DNA of 64,000 nucleotides from Allobosea thiooxidans (GTDB lineage: Bacteria; Pseudomonadota; Alphaproteobacteria; Rhizobiales; Beijerinckiaceae), in the NCBI RefSeq assembly GCF_900168195.1, contig NZ_FUYX01000013.1, positions 1 to 64,000 on the forward strand, read 5' to 3'. The notes beneath the pieces are model-generated. The model saw only the letters and a program-made list of their open reading frames with translations, was not told the origin of the DNA and made no database searches. Shown here one piece after another: positions 7,943-18,582 of this stretch. The stretch's first letter is position 1. The number at the start of each line of letters is the position of its first letter. A program made the position numbers and the translations under genes.

Positions 7943-9250
7943 ATGATCCCGCGCTATTCCCGCCCCGAGATGGTCGCCATCTGGGAGCCGCAGACCCGCT
8001 TCCGCATCTGGTTCGAGATCGAGGCCCATGCCACCGATCGCCTTGCCGAGCTCGGCGTGGTGCCGAAGGAGGCCGCCGCGACGATCTGGGCCAAGGCCAG
8101 GGATGCCGTCTTCGACGTCGAGCGCATCGACGAGATCGAGCGCGTCACCAAGCACGACGTCATCGCCTTCTTGACGCACCTCGCCGAGATCGTCGGACCT
8201 GAGGCGCGCTTCGTCCACCAGGGCATGACTTCGTCGGACATCCTCGACACCACGCTTTCGGTCCAGCTCGCCCGGGCTACCGATATCCTGATCGCCGATG
8301 TCGATGCGCTGCTGGCCGCGATCCGCCGTCGCGCCTTCGAGCACAAGCTCACCCCGACCATCGGCCGCTCGCATGGCATTCATGCCGAGCCGGTGACCTT
8401 CGGGCTCAAGCTCGCCCAGGCCTATGCCGAGTTCGACCGTTGCCGGGCGCGGCTCGTGGCGGCGCGGGCCGAGATCGCGACCTGCGCCATTTCGGGCGCG
8501 GTCGGCACCTTCGCCAACATCGATCCCAGCGTCGAGGAGTATGTCGCCGCGAAGATGGGTCTCAGCGTCGAGCCGGTCTCGACGCAGGTGATCCCGCGCG
8601 ACCGCCATGCCATGTATTTTGCGACGCTCGGCGTCGTCGCCTCCTGTATCGAGCGGCTGGCGATCGAGATCCGGCACCTGCAGCGCACGGAAGTCTACGA
8701 GGCGGAGGAGTATTTCTCGCCGGGTCAGAAGGGCTCCTCGGCCATGCCGCACAAGCGCAACCCCGTGCTGACCGAGAACCTGACCGGCCTTGCCCGCCTG
8801 GTGCGCGGCATGGTCACGCCGGCGCTGGAGAACGTCGCGCTCTGGCACGAGCGGGACATCTCGCATTCCAGCGTCGAGCGCATGATCGGCCCGGATGCGA
8901 CGGTGACGCTCGATTTCGCCTTGGCCCGGCTGACCGGCGTCGTCGACAAGCTGCTGGTCTACCCGCAGAACATGCGCAAGAATCTCGACCGGCTCGGCGG
9001 CCTGCACAATTCGCAGCGCGTCCTGTTGGCCTTGACCCAGGCCGGCGCCAGCCGCGAGGATGCCTATTCCATGGTCCAGCGCAACGCGATGCGCACTTGG
9101 GAGCATGGCGAGGACTTCCTCACCAACCTGCTCGCCGACAAGGACGTGGCGGAGAAGCTCTCGGCCTCCGAGCTCAAGGCGATGTTCGACGAGGGCTATC
9201 ACTTCAAGCATGTCGACACGATCTTCCGCCGGGTCTTCGGCGAGGCCTGA
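7943..9250 (+). CDS. purB: adenylosuccinate lyase
   Basis: The 435-residue enzyme of the fumarase/aspartase superfamily acts twice in purine synthesis, splitting fumarate from SAICAR and from adenylosuccinate. The superfamily signature GSSAMPHKRNP is present with its catalytic serine, along with TSSDILDT, the catalytic-histidine region GRSHGIHAEP and HERDISHSSVERM. Length is normal. The ATG at 7943 is the start that gives the usual MIPRYSRPEM N-terminus; upstream sequence is repeat A. Confidence 0.97.
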   Translation: MIPRYSRPEMVAIWEPQTRFRIWFEIEAHATDRLAELGVVPKEAAATIWAKARDAVFDVERIDEIERVTKHDVIAFLTHLAEIVGPEARFVHQGMTSSDILDTTLSVQLARATDILIADVDALLAAIRRRAFEHKLTPTIGRSHGIHAEPVTFGLKLAQAYAEFDRCRARLVAARAEIATCAISGAVGTFANIDPSVEEYVAAKMGLSVEPVSTQVIPRDRHAMYFATLGVVASCIERLAIEIRHLQRTEVYEAEEYFSPGQKGSSAMPHKRNPVLTENLTGLARLVRGMVTPALENVALWHERDISHSSVERMIGPDATVTLDFALARLTGVVDKLLVYPQNMRKNLDRLGGLHNSQRVLLALTQAGASREDAYSMVQRNAMRTWEHGEDFLTNLLADKDVAEKLSASELKAMFDEGYHFKHVDTIFRRVFGEA

Positions 9251-9289
9251 CGGTCTGGACTTCGGCCACGGCGGGGCTATCTAGGCCTG

Positions 9290-9868
9290 ATGAAATCCTC
9301 CGACGTCGACATCCTCATCATCCCCGGCTGGTCGGGCTCCGGGCCCGAGCATTGGCAGAGCCGTTGGGAGGCGCGCCTCACGACGGCGCGCCGCGTGGTC
9401 CAGGACGACTGGTACAAGCCCTCGCGCCATGTCTGGGCCGAGCGGATCGTGCAGGCTGTGCGTAGCGCGACGCGGCCCGTCGTGCTGGTGGCGCATTCGG
9501 CCGGTTGCAGCGCCGTCGCCTTTGCCGCCGAGCATCTGCATCCCGGCGAGGTCGCCGGCGCCTTCCTGGTCGCGCCGGCTTCCGAGAAGGCGAAGGGCGC
9601 GGTTCCCGGAATGGGCCCCGACTTCATCGCGCATCGCCGCGAGAGGCTGCCTTTCCCTTCGGTGCTGATCGCCAGCGCGAGCGATCCCTATTGCACGCAG
9701 GACGAGGCGCGGGAGCTGGCGGAGGCCTGGGGCTCGGAATTCGTCGATGCCGGCGATAGCGGCCATCTCAACAGTGAGTCCGGGCATGGCCCCTGGCCGG
9801 ACGGCCTGCTGCGTTTCGCCGGATTTCTCAAGAGCTTGAGTGCTGTGCCTCAGAGATTGAGTCAGTAG
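9290..9868 (+). CDS. RBBP9/YdeN-type alpha/beta hydrolase
   Basis: A small 192-residue serine hydrolase. The nucleophile elbow is AHSAG with Ser70, and the rest of the triad is probably Asp132 (SASDPY) and His159 (DSGHLN), as in RBBP9/YdeN proteins. The N-terminal IIPGWSGSGPEHWQSRWE is also characteristic. The physiological substrate of bacterial members is not established. It begins 39 bp after purB and may be co-transcribed with it. Confidence 0.85.
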   Translation: MKSSDVDILIIPGWSGSGPEHWQSRWEARLTTARRVVQDDWYKPSRHVWAERIVQAVRSATRPVVLVAHSAGCSAVAFAAEHLHPGEVAGAFLVAPASEKAKGAVPGMGPDFIAHRRERLPFPSVLIASASDPYCTQDEARELAEAWGSEFVDAGDSGHLNSESGHGPWPDGLLRFAGFLKSLSAVPQRLSQ

Positions 9869-9920
9869 TCGCGCTCGTCTTCTCCCGAACCATGCGGGAT
9901 GTCCCGCGGATGCGAGGCCG

Positions 9921-10598
9921 ATGAGCATCGAACCATTCTCCGATCCGCAGGCCGTCGCCCGCTACGCCGAAGGGCCGCCACGCCAGGTGCCCGGCTTCGC
10001 CGATCTGCAGCGCATGGTCCTGCTCCTGCTGGCGGAGCGTGCGCCCGACGATGCGCGGGTGCTGGTGCTCGGCGCTGGCGGCGGGTTGGAGCTCAAGGCC
10101 TTCGCCGAGGCTCGACCGAGCTGGCGGTTCGACGGGGTCGACCCGTCGGCCGAGATGTTGGATCTCGCGCGGCGGACGCTGGGGCCGCTGGCCGCTCGCG
10201 CGATCTTGCATCATGGGCTGATCGACACCGCGCCGGCCGGGCCGTTCGACGCCGCGACATGCCTCCTGACCCTGCATTTCGTCGCGCGCGAGGAGCGGCT
10301 GGGCACGCTCCGGGAACTCCGCGGCCGCCTCAGGCCCGGTGCGCCCCTGGTTGTCGCCCATTTCAGCTTCCCGCAGGGGGAGGGCGAGCGCGACCTCTGG
10401 CTCTCGCGCTATGCCGCCTTCGCGGCCGCCTCCGGCATCGAGCCGTCGCAGGCGGAGAAGGCACGCGCAACGATCGCCGCGCGCCTGCCGATCCTCGCGC
10501 CCGAAGAGGATGAGCAGCTCCTGCGCGACGCCGGTTTCGGCACGGTCAGCCTGTTCTATGCCGGCTTCGCCTTCCGCGGCTGGGTGGCTTACGCGTAA
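9921..10598 (+). CDS. class I SAM-dependent methyltransferase
   Basis: This 225-residue protein has a Rossmann-fold methyltransferase core: motif I VLVLGAGGGLELKAFAEA, the acidic end of strand 2 in FDGVDPSAEMLDLARR, and motif IV FDAATCLLTLHFV. The substrate cannot be inferred. The protein lacks a signal peptide or membrane segment. The gene follows the hydrolase by about 50 bp and is followed by a 268-bp gap that carries the iron box of the next gene. Confidence 0.85.
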   Translation: MSIEPFSDPQAVARYAEGPPRQVPGFADLQRMVLLLLAERAPDDARVLVLGAGGGLELKAFAEARPSWRFDGVDPSAEMLDLARRTLGPLAARAILHHGLIDTAPAGPFDAATCLLTLHFVAREERLGTLRELRGRLRPGAPLVVAHFSFPQGEGERDLWLSRYAAFAAASGIEPSQAEKARATIAARLPILAPEEDEQLLRDAGFGTVSLFYAGFAFRGWVAYA

Positions 10599-10811
10599 AC
10601 GACCGCGACAGGCGCTCGCCGCTGTAAGGGCCTCCGGCAGCGCGGCGACCGGCTGTGGTGCGCGCTCGGCCGTGAAGCGGCCGTCGCGCCGACCTTTCGG
10701 AGAGGTTTGCGACGCGGCGGGACAGTCAGGCCCGCGCTTGATCCGCGACATTCATCGACGTCCGACGACTGACCGGTGCAGGCTGAGGGGCGCGTCATCC
10801 AGTCGCTGGAT

Positions 10812-10832
10812 TTCTAATTAGAATAATTCTAA
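10812..10832 (+). promoter_or_regulatory. iron control element (Irr box) upstream of mbfA
   Basis: Two overlapping perfect palindromes, TTCTAATTAGAA and TTAGAA-N3-TTCTAA, lie about 35-55 bp before the mbfA start. This matches the ICE motif bound by Irr in Rhizobiales, and mbfA is a known Irr-repressed gene in Bradyrhizobium and Agrobacterium. The motif is seen directly; binding is inferred. A 10-bp inverted repeat (CGTCATCCAG at 10793-10802 and CTGGATGACG at 10855-10864) flanks it. Confidence 0.8.
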
Positions 10833-10866
10833 AGACAGGGGCATTGCTTGTGCGCTGGATGACGTC

Positions 10867-11856
10867 ATGCCCGCTCTGTTCTCCATGTTCCGGCCTGCCC
10901 GACGGCAGTTCGACGATCTGAGCGCGCAGGAAGTCCTGTCGCTCGCGATTCTCGCAGAGGAAGAGGACGGCCGCATCTATGCGGCCTACGCTGCCAACCT
11001 GGCCAAGGACTATCCCGCATCGGCGGCGATGTTCGATGCCATGGCTGCGGAGGAGAATGAGCATCGCAGCGCCTTGCTGGATCTCTACGTCCGTCGGTTC
11101 GGCCCCACGATCATCCCCATTCGCCGGGAACACGTCGAAGGGTTCTATGCGCGAAAGCCTCTGTGGCTGGTGAAATCTCTGCCTCTGGAGCGCGCCCGTG
11201 CGGATGCCGCCGACATGGAACGGCAGGCGGAAGCCTTCTACCGGCTGGCGGCGTCGCGCAGCACCGATGCGGAAACGCGCAAGCTGCTCGGAGACCTCGC
11301 GGCCGCCGAAGCGAAGCACGAGCGCAAGGCTCTGTCTCTCGAAGGCGAATTGACGACCGGCGACGAAGGCAAGGCCGAGCAGGACCAGGCCAAGCGCCAG
11401 TTCGTGCTGACCTGGGTCCAGCCCGGCCTTGCCGGGTTGATGGACGGCTCGGTTTCGACCCTGGCGCCGATCTTCGCGACGGCGTTCGCCACGCAGAACC
11501 CCTGGACGACCTTCCTGATCGGCCTGTCCGCCTCAATTGGCGCCGGCATTTCGATGGGGTTCACCGAGGCGGCGCATGACGACGGCAAGTTGTCAGGGCG
11601 CGGCTCGCCCTGGAAGCGCGGGCTGGCCTCCGGCGTCATGACGACGATCGGCGGCCTGGGACATGCGCTGCCTTACCTCATCCCGCACTTCTGGACGGCG
11701 ACGGCCATCGCACTCTGCGTCGTGTTCGTCGAGCTCTGGGTGATTGTCTGGATCCAGAACCGGTTCATGGAGACCCCGATCGGCCGGGCGATGTTCCAGA
11801 TCATCCTGGGAGGGCTCCTCGTCCTGGCCACTGGCATCCTCATCGGCGGCGCGTAA
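10867..11856 (+). CDS. mbfA: MbfA, membrane-bound ferritin-like iron exporter
   Basis: The 329-residue protein joins an N-terminal ferritin-like diiron domain (residues about 15-165) to a C-terminal VIT1/CCC1-type membrane domain (about 175-329). Diiron ligands are suggested by AEEEDGRIY, AAEENEHRS, MERQAEAFY and AEAKHERKA. Family members export iron and protect against iron overload and hydrogen peroxide. The membrane domain includes PGLAGLMDGSVSTLAPIFA and GLSASIGAGISMGFTEAAHDD. Control by Irr is indicated by the box at 10812-10832: repression in low iron, expression when iron is plentiful. The next gene starts 16 bp later and probably shares the transcript. Confidence 0.92.
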   Translation: MPALFSMFRPARRQFDDLSAQEVLSLAILAEEEDGRIYAAYAANLAKDYPASAAMFDAMAAEENEHRSALLDLYVRRFGPTIIPIRREHVEGFYARKPLWLVKSLPLERARADAADMERQAEAFYRLAASRSTDAETRKLLGDLAAAEAKHERKALSLEGELTTGDEGKAEQDQAKRQFVLTWVQPGLAGLMDGSVSTLAPIFATAFATQNPWTTFLIGLSASIGAGISMGFTEAAHDDGKLSGRGSPWKRGLASGVMTTIGGLGHALPYLIPHFWTATAIALCVVFVELWVIVWIQNRFMETPIGRAMFQIILGGLLVLATGILIGGA

Positions 11857-11872
11857 AGGACCGAGACCCACC

Positions 11873-12418
11873 ATGCTGCACAACCCCGACCAAGCCCGGT
11901 ACGACACGGCCAGCATCGCCTTCCACTGGCTGACCGCCATGCTCGTCCTGCTGCTCTGGCTCATGGCTCAGAGCGAAGCCCTGCTGCCGCGCGAATGGCG
12001 CCATGGCATGTGGTCGTTTCACATCACGGCCGGAGCAATTCTCGTCCTGGTCTACTGTGCCCGCCTGCTTTGGCTGACCTCGTCGGCAATACGCCCGGCA
12101 TCCGTCAACGACGGCGCATTGCGGCTGGCTGAGCAAGCCGCACATGGGCTCCTGTATGCCCTGCTTGCGGCAACCCTCGTTCTCGGCATCGTCAATGTCG
12201 CGGTCAGGGGCTGGGACTTGTTCGGGCTGCTGCAGATACCGGGTTTTGCGCCGGAAGACCGGCCTCTGCGCCGTTCCATCAACGGCTGGCACGAGCTTGC
12301 CGCCAATGTGCTGCTCAGTCTCGCCGCGGGGCATGCCCTGGCGGCGCTGTACCATCAGTTCGTGCGCAGGGACGGTGCGCTCAAGCGGATGTGGTTCGCG
12401 CGGCGGCGGGCTCCCTGA
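11873..12418 (+). CDS. cytochrome b561 family membrane protein
   Basis: A 181-residue four-helix membrane protein. Haem-ligand histidines are suggested by IAFHWLTAMLV in helix 1, WSFHITAGAILV in helix 2 and NGWHELAANVLLSLAAGHALAAL in helices 3-4. Bacterial members move electrons between quinol and periplasmic acceptors such as superoxide. The gene follows mbfA by 16 bp, so it may share its iron control. The pairing suggests a link between iron export and redox control, which is an inference. Confidence 0.85.
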   Translation: MLHNPDQARYDTASIAFHWLTAMLVLLLWLMAQSEALLPREWRHGMWSFHITAGAILVLVYCARLLWLTSSAIRPASVNDGALRLAEQAAHGLLYALLAATLVLGIVNVAVRGWDLFGLLQIPGFAPEDRPLRRSINGWHELAANVLLSLAAGHALAALYHQFVRRDGALKRMWFARRRAP

Positions 12419-12532
12419 GCCGGGCCGGTCCGGCAAGCGCCATGGTGCCTGCCGACCGGTTCTGCCGGGGGCTTCGTCTGGCCCGGCTGAGACATCCAGG
12501 GCGTTCGGCGGCTTGTCTCCCGCCAACAAGAA

Positions 12533-12559
12533 GCCCGCCCCGGATGGTCCGGGGCGGGC
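12533..12559 (-). terminator. terminator of livK
   Basis: GCCCGCCCCGGA and TCCGGGGCGGGC form a perfect 12-bp stem with a 3-base loop, 29 bp after the livK stop. On the minus strand it is followed by TTCTTGTT, a modest U-rich tail. The hairpin strength makes a transcription end likely. Confidence 0.7.
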
Positions 12560-12587
12560 TCTGTCCTGTCGGGCCGATCAGCCGCGA

Positions 12588-13703
12588 TCAGTTCTCGACA
12601 TAGGTGATCTTGCCATCGGCACCCTTCTTCCAGGTGTAGACGGTGTAGTCCGGACGAGTGATGTCGCCCTTCTTGTCGAAGCCGATGTCGCCGATCACGG
12701 TCTTGACCGGCTCACCCTTGTGCAGCGCCTCAGCGATCTTCTTCGGATCGGTCGAGTTCGCGCGCTTGGCGCCCTCGGCCATGATCTGGACGGCGGCGTA
12801 GCTGTACAGGGTATAGGCTTCCGGCTTGAAGTTCTTGGCCTCGAACTTCTTGACGACGGCGGCCGCTTCCGGGCGCTTCTGCGGATCGGGCGGGAAGGTC
12901 ATCAGCGTGCCTTCGACGCCGGGGCCGCCGATCGTGGCGAACTCGTCGGTGGTGATGCCGTCACCCGAGACGAGCACGGTCTTCAGGCCTTGATCGCGCA
13001 TCTGGCGCACGATCAGGCCGCCTTCGGTGTGCAGGCCACCCCAGTAGAGGTAGTCGGCACCGGCCGCCTTGATCTTCGAGACGAGCGCCGAGAAGTCCTT
13101 CTCGCCGGCATTGACGCCTTCGTAGAGCACTTCCTTGACGCCGCCGGCGTTGAGGCCCTTCTTGGTCTCGTCGGCGAGGCCCTGGCCATAGGTCGTCTTG
13201 TCGTGGACGATGGCGATCTTCTTGTCCTTGAAGTTCTTCAGCAGATAGGCCGAGGCGACGCCGCCCTGCTGGTCGTCACGGCCGCAGGTGCGGAAGGTGT
13301 TCCACAGGCCGCGCTCGGTGATCTTCGGGTTCGTGGCCGAAGGCGAGATCATCAGGAGGCCGTTCTCGGCATAGACTTCCGACGCCGGCATGGTGACGCC
13401 GGAGTTGAAGTGGCCGAGGACCCATTTCACGCCGTCGCCGACGAACTTGTTGGCGACCGAGACGCCCTGCTTCGGATCGGAGACGTCGTCGCCGACGGTC
13501 ACCGTGATCTTCTGGCCGAGGACGCCGCCGGCGGCGTTGATATCCTCGACGGCCTGCTCGGCGCCGTTCTTGAGCTGCGCGCCGAACGCGGCGTTGGGGC
13601 CGGTGATCGGGCCGCCGACGCCGAGCTTGATCTGCGCATTGGCCACGCCCGAGAAGGCGAGGACCGCGCCGAGCGCAATGCCGCCCAACAGCAGTTTCTT
13701 CAT
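12588..13703 (-). CDS. livK: branched-chain amino acid ABC transporter substrate-binding protein
   Basis: The 371-residue periplasmic protein has a cleavable signal peptide (MKKLLLGGIALGAVLAFSGVANA) and a type I periplasmic-binding fold. IKLGVGGPITGPNAAFGAQLKNGAE and INAAGGVLGQKI are typical of Leu/Ile/Val-binding proteins. It delivers ligand to the LivHMGF transporter encoded upstream on the same strand. I chose the ATG at 13703 because it starts the signal peptide. Relatives bind leucine, valine, other neutral amino acids or amides, so the ligand is not certain. A strong hairpin follows the gene. Confidence 0.95.
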   Translation of the reverse strand: MKKLLLGGIALGAVLAFSGVANAQIKLGVGGPITGPNAAFGAQLKNGAEQAVEDINAAGGVLGQKITVTVGDDVSDPKQGVSVANKFVGDGVKWVLGHFNSGVTMPASEVYAENGLLMISPSATNPKITERGLWNTFRTCGRDDQQGGVASAYLLKNFKDKKIAIVHDKTTYGQGLADETKKGLNAGGVKEVLYEGVNAGEKDFSALVSKIKAAGADYLYWGGLHTEGGLIVRQMRDQGLKTVLVSGDGITTDEFATIGGPGVEGTLMTFPPDPQKRPEAAAVVKKFEAKNFKPEAYTLYSYAAVQIMAEGAKRANSTDPKKIAEALHKGEPVKTVIGDIGFDKKGDITRPDYTVYTWKKGADGKITYVEN

Positions 13704-13832
13704 GTGATGCAACTCCCCTCTATTGATTGACAACGGGCTGGACGGACCGCCCGTCTCGGCGCGTTTTCGCCACCGTAAACCGCAGTCTTGCGCTTTTTCG
13801 GTGGACTGTCACGCGACAAGCTCGTGAGCCTT

Positions 13833-14207
13833 TCAGCGCAGTTCAGGCCGGATTTCGACGCCGGCGCGGGGCTTCCAGCCGAAGGGGCCGGTACGCTCGA
13901 AAAGCCAGTGATATTGCCGCGTCATCTGCTTGGCGCGGGTGTAGCGCCAGCCCGCGAAGCCGAAGGCGAGCAGCACGACGCAGTCGACGATGTAGTAGTG
14001 CAGCGTCAGCAACGTGGCCTGGAAGAGCGCGAAATGGATGAAGCGCACGAACAGGCCGAGGATCATCATGTAGACGACGAGCTGCCAGTTCGGCCGCCAG
14101 GTCAGGGCGATGGCGCGCCCGGCCATCCAGGCGAGCCAGCCGCCCATGATCACCGTGACCAGCAGGAAGAGCCAGATCGTCGGTTCTTCGTAGAGGATGC
14201 CCTGCAT
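13833..14207 (-). CDS. DUF6867 family small membrane protein in the liv operon
   Basis: The 124-residue protein has three hydrophobic segments near residues 10-35, 43-65 and 68-86, then a polar tail. It resembles the DUF6867 family, which is found beside liv transporter genes in Rhizobiales. No function is established. Its place between the ATPase gene livF and the binding-protein gene livK, in the same direction, suggests an accessory subunit of the transporter. Confidence 0.7.
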   Translation of the reverse strand: MQGILYEEPTIWLFLLVTVIMGGWLAWMAGRAIALTWRPNWQLVVYMMILGLFVRFIHFALFQATLLTLHYYIVDCVVLLAFGFAGWRYTRAKQMTRQYHWLFERTGPFGWKPRAGVEIRPELR

Positions 14208-14332
14208 CTCTTGCTCCCGGCGTTATTCGGCGTTGGAAGCGGCTGACATCGCCACAGCGATGACATGGGCAGGATGCAGCCGTCTCTCATCAAAAAGTTG
14301 CAGCGGCAAGCGCATATCCTTGCCGCCGGGGC

Positions 14333-15060
<728 letters not shown>

Positions 15061-15064
<4 letters not shown>

Positions 15065-15915
15065 GAGATGCCGACCTCCGCTTCGACCTCATCGACCTCC
15101 TCGTCGTCGACGCCGAGATAGGCGGCGATGACCTTCGGATCGGCCTGCACCTCCGCCGGCGTGCCGTCGGCGATCTTGGTGCCGTAGTCGAGGACCACGA
15201 CATGGTCCGAGATTTCCATGACGACCGACATGTCGTGCTCGATCAGCAGCAGCGCCGTGCCCAGATCCGCGCGGATCGAGAGCAGCAGCGTATTGAGGTC
15301 GAGGCTCTCGCGCGGGTTGAGGCCCGCGGCCGGCTCGTCGAGGCAGAGCAGCACCGGATCGGTGCACATGGCGCGCGCGATCTCGAGCCGGCGCTGGTCG
15401 CCATAGGGCAGGTCGGCGGCCGGATCGTCGGCGCGATGGGTGAGGTTGATCTTGTCGAGCCAGAACTTGGCCTTCTCGATCGCCTCCTTCTCGCGGGCCT
15501 TGTAGCCGCCGATGCCGAGCACGCCCAGGAAGGTGAAGCCCGAGGCGATCATCAGCGGGTTGTGCTGGGCGATGAGCAGGTTCTCCAGCACCGTCATGCC
15601 GCCGAAGAGGCGAATGTTCTGGAAGGTGCGGGCGACCTTGGCCTTCCAGGAGATGCGGAAGTCCGGCATGCGCTCGAGCAGGAAGCTCGCGCCGTTGTCA
15701 TGGTTGAGCGAAACCAGGCCCTGCGTCGGCTTGTAGAAGCCGGTGATGCAGTTGAAGACCGTGGTCTTGCCGGCGCCGTTGGGGCCGATCAGCGCCGTGA
15801 TCTCCCCCTTGTGCGCCTGGAAGCTGAGGTCGTTGACGGCGGTGAGGCCGCCGAAGCGCATGGTGACGCGCTCGACTTCGAGCAGGGCGCGCCCTCTGGA
15901 ATCGACGCTGGGCAT
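15061..15915 (-). CDS. livG: branched-chain amino acid ABC transporter ATP-binding protein LivG
   Basis: A 284-residue ABC ATPase with Walker A GPNGAGKT, signature region LPYGDQRRLEIA, Walker B LLCLDEPAAGLNP and switch LLIEHDMSVVM. The signature diverges from LSGGQ in the way usual for LivG. Its ATG overlaps the livM stop (TGATG) and its stop overlaps the livF start. The C-terminal acidic tail DDEEVDEVEAEVG is slightly longer than in E. coli. Confidence 0.95.
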
Positions 15916-17291
15916 CAGCCGTGGCCCTCCTGGACGAGGTCGGCCGAGATCGTCTTCTTTTCCTTGAGGAAGGCCGTCGGTTCGCGCACCGAGATCAGGC
16001 CGCGCGGCTTCCAGATCATGATCACGACCATGGCGAAGCCGAAGATCAGCATGCGGTACTTGGTCGGGTCGAAGTCGGGTCCGAAGACCTGCTTCAGGAA
16101 GTCGAGCTCGCGCAGCAACTCGGTGCCGCCGATCATCGCGATCGCCGCGATGGCGCAGCCCCAGAGCGAGCCCATGCCGCCGAGCACGACGATGGCGAGG
16201 ATGACCGCAGACTCCATGAAGACGAAGGACTCGGGCGAAATGAAGCCCTGGCGCGCCGCGAAGAACGAGCCGGCGAAGCCGCCGAACATGGCGCCGAGCG
16301 AGAAGGCGGTGAGCTTGGTGTTGGTGGTGTTGATGCCGAGCGAGCGGCAGGCGATCTCGTCCTCGCGCAGCGCTTCCCAGGCGCGTCCGACCGGCAGCCT
16401 GCGCAGGCGCAGCGTGACGAAGGCCGTCAGCAGGGCCAGGCAGAGGATGAGATAGTAGAGGAAGATCGTTCGGTAGATCGGCGAGAATTCGAGCCCGAAC
16501 ACCGCCGCGAAGCCGTCATCCGCCGCCGTGAAGGGAATACCGAAGAAGGTCGGGCGCGGGATGCCGGAGATGCCGGCGTAGCCGTTGGAGAACTCCGTCC
16601 AGTTGACCAGCACGAGCCGGATGATCTCGCCGAAGGCGAGCGTCACGATGGCGAGATAGTCGCCGCGCAGGCGCAGCACCGGGAAGCCGAGCAGCATGCC
16701 CCAGAACGAGGCGAGGATGCCGGCGAGCGGCAGCAGGATCCAGAAGGACAGGCCGAAATTCTTGGCGAGCAGCGCGTAGGAATAGGCGCCGACCGCGTAG
16801 AAGGCGACATAGCCGAGGTCGAGCAGGCCGGCGAGGCCGACGACGATGTTCAGCCCCCAGCCGAGCATGACGTAGATCAGGATCTGGACGCCGAAATTGT
16901 CGATCCATTTCAGCGCGCCGCCCCAGCCGGCAAGCCCGATCGCGATCGCCGGGAAGCTGACCAGGAAACCGAGGCCGAACAGCGAGAACAGCCGCGAATG
17001 GCGCTGGAAGAAGGCGATGGTGCCGTGCGGCAGCAGGCGCACGGCCGCCTTCGCCTCGCGTCGGCCCTGCTGGCGCAGCGCCACCAGCAGGCGGCCGACG
17101 AAGACGATGCCGACCGCCCAGGCGACGGCGTCCCAGCGCGGATCGAGCACCAGGACATTATCCATGTTCTGGCGCGTGCCCCAGGCGATGATCGGGATGC
17201 ACAGGCCGAGCGTGACGAGGGCGGCGAAGCCGGCCTCCTTGAAGGCGGCCTTGAGATCGCGGCCGGGCGCGGCGGTCGGTTTGCTCGCCAT
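15915..17291 (-). CDS. livM: branched-chain amino acid ABC transporter permease LivM
   Basis: The 458-residue inner-membrane permease has a polar N-terminus, a pair of helices and then the conserved LivM core of about eight helices. [27 protein letters not shown] and the cytoplasmic-loop region [21 protein letters not shown], which contacts the ATPase, are diagnostic. I set the start at the ATG at 17291, four bases after livH, rather than at the longer reading that runs into livH. Confidence 0.93.
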   Translation of the reverse strand: MASKPTAAPGRDLKAAFKEAGFAALVTLGLCIPIIAWGTRQNMDNVLVLDPRWDAVAWAVGIVFVGRLLVALRQQGRREAKAAVRLLPHGTIAFFQRHSRLFSLFGLGFLVSFPAIAIGLAGWGGALKWIDNFGVQILIYVMLGWGLNIVVGLAGLLDLGYVAFYAVGAYSYALLAKNFGLSFWILLPLAGILASFWGMLLGFPVLRLRGDYLAIVTLAFGEIIRLVLVNWTEFSNGYAGISGIPRPTFFGIPFTAADDGFAAVFGLEFSPIYRTIFLYYLILCLALLTAFVTLRLRRLPVGRAWEALREDEIACRSLGINTTNTKLTAFSLGAMFGGFAGSFFAARQGFISPESFVFMESAVILAIVVLGGMGSLWGCAIAAIAMIGGTELLRELDFLKQVFGPDFDPTKYRMLIFGFAMVVIMIWKPRGLISVREPTAFLKEKKTISADLVQEGHG

Positions 17292-17295
17292 GGCG

Positions 17296-18219
17296 TCAGA
17301 CCTTCTCGACTTCCGGGCGGCCGAGGATGCCCGAGGGCATGAAGACCAGCACGATCGCCAGGATCGCGAAAGCCGCGACATCCTTGTAGTCGATGGTGAA
17401 ATAGGCCGACCACATCACCTCGATCAGGCCGATCAGCAGGCCGCCGAGGACGGCGCCGGGCAGCGAGCCGATGCCGCCGAGCACCGCCGCGGTGAAGGCC
17501 TTGACGCCCGGCGTGAAGCCGTCGGCGAAGTTCACCACACCGTAGAGCACAAGGTACATCACGCCGGCGACGGCTGCGAGGGCCGCGCCCATCACGAAGG
17601 TGATCGAGATGGTGCGGTCGACGTCGATGCCGAGGAGCGCCGCCATCTTGCGATCCTGCTCGCAGGCGCGCTGGGCCCGGCCGAGCGGGGTCTTCTGCAC
17701 GACGTACCAGAACGCCGCGAGCAGCAGCGCCGTGGTCACGACGATGACGATCTGCTTGTAGGAGATCTGGACGGAGTATGTCGCGCTCTCGATCAGCGTG
17801 ATCGACTTGTTGAGCAGCGGCGGGATCGACTTGTTGCGCGGACCCTGCACGACCTGCACGAAGTTCACCAGGAAGATCGACATGCCGATCGCCGAGATCA
17901 GCGGCGCCAGGCGAAAGGAGCCGCGCAGCGGCCGATAGGCGAGGCGCTCGATCGTCCAGTTCCAGAGCGAGGTGAAGAACATCGCCAGGGCCAGCACCAG
18001 GACCAGCGCCAGCATGACCATTCCGGCGCCCATCCCGAGGACGGAGGTGATCAGCATAAAGAAGATCAGGGCGATGAAGGCCGAGAGCATGAAAATGTCG
18101 CCGTGGGCGAAGTTCACCATGCCGATGATGCCGAAAACCATCGTGTAGCCGATGGCGATGAGACCGTAGATCGATCCCAGTGTCAGCCCGTTGATGAGCT
18201 GCTGCAGGAAGACTTCCAT
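17296..18219 (-). CDS. livH: branched-chain amino acid ABC transporter permease LivH
   Basis: The 307-residue permease has about eight membrane helices. [20 protein letters not shown] at the N-terminus and [20 protein letters not shown] in the ATPase-contact loop are typical LivH sequences. The ATG at 18219 gives the standard N-terminus. It is the first gene of livHMGF-DUF6867-livK. The region upstream (18220-18582) has no gene and presumably carries the operon promoter, but I could not assign one with confidence. Confidence 0.94.
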   Translation of the reverse strand: MEVFLQQLINGLTLGSIYGLIAIGYTMVFGIIGMVNFAHGDIFMLSAFIALIFFMLITSVLGMGAGMVMLALVLVLALAMFFTSLWNWTIERLAYRPLRGSFRLAPLISAIGMSIFLVNFVQVVQGPRNKSIPPLLNKSITLIESATYSVQISYKQIVIVVTTALLLAAFWYVVQKTPLGRAQRACEQDRKMAALLGIDVDRTISITFVMGAALAAVAGVMYLVLYGVVNFADGFTPGVKAFTAAVLGGIGSLPGAVLGGLLIGLIEVMWSAYFTIDYKDVAAFAILAIVLVFMPSGILGRPEVEKV

Positions 18220-18582
18220 TGACGACGCCGACCCCTCGAACCAGCTCCCGTTCTCGTCATCGACATGACGTCGACGCATGCGGGATGCGATTTCATTGTA
18301 GAGCTACCAATGGCTTGCGCCAGCGACAATCGCTCCGAGCCAATTTTCTGTCAAAAGCAATTACGAACGAAACGCCTCGAAATTGTGCAGAATACTCTGC
18401 GTGCCCGCGCGCATTTCGCGCATGATGATTGCGTTGCTGCAGAGCGTCCTCGCGCCCCCAACGCCCGCCGGGAGCGTTCGATCCATGCATCGGAAGGGTG
18501 GCGGACGGCGGAAAACGCAGGGCGATCGCCCGCTCGAAACGGGCTGCGACGCCATGCCCCGGATGCCGGCCCGCGCCATCTC
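18220..18582. other. gene-free 363 bp between livH and the hydroxyproline epimerase gene
   Basis: The stretch lies upstream of livH and downstream of the epimerase gene, both read leftward. It is less GC-rich around 18290-18400 than its flanks, as expected for a promoter. On the minus strand TACAAT (18295-18300) is a possible -10 element, but no good -35 lies at the right distance. No repeat or RNA gene is seen. Confidence 0.4.

Noticed and set aside
12144..13730. A 528-residue reading on the plus strand
   Set aside because: It is antisense to livK over most of its length and has no recognisable domain.
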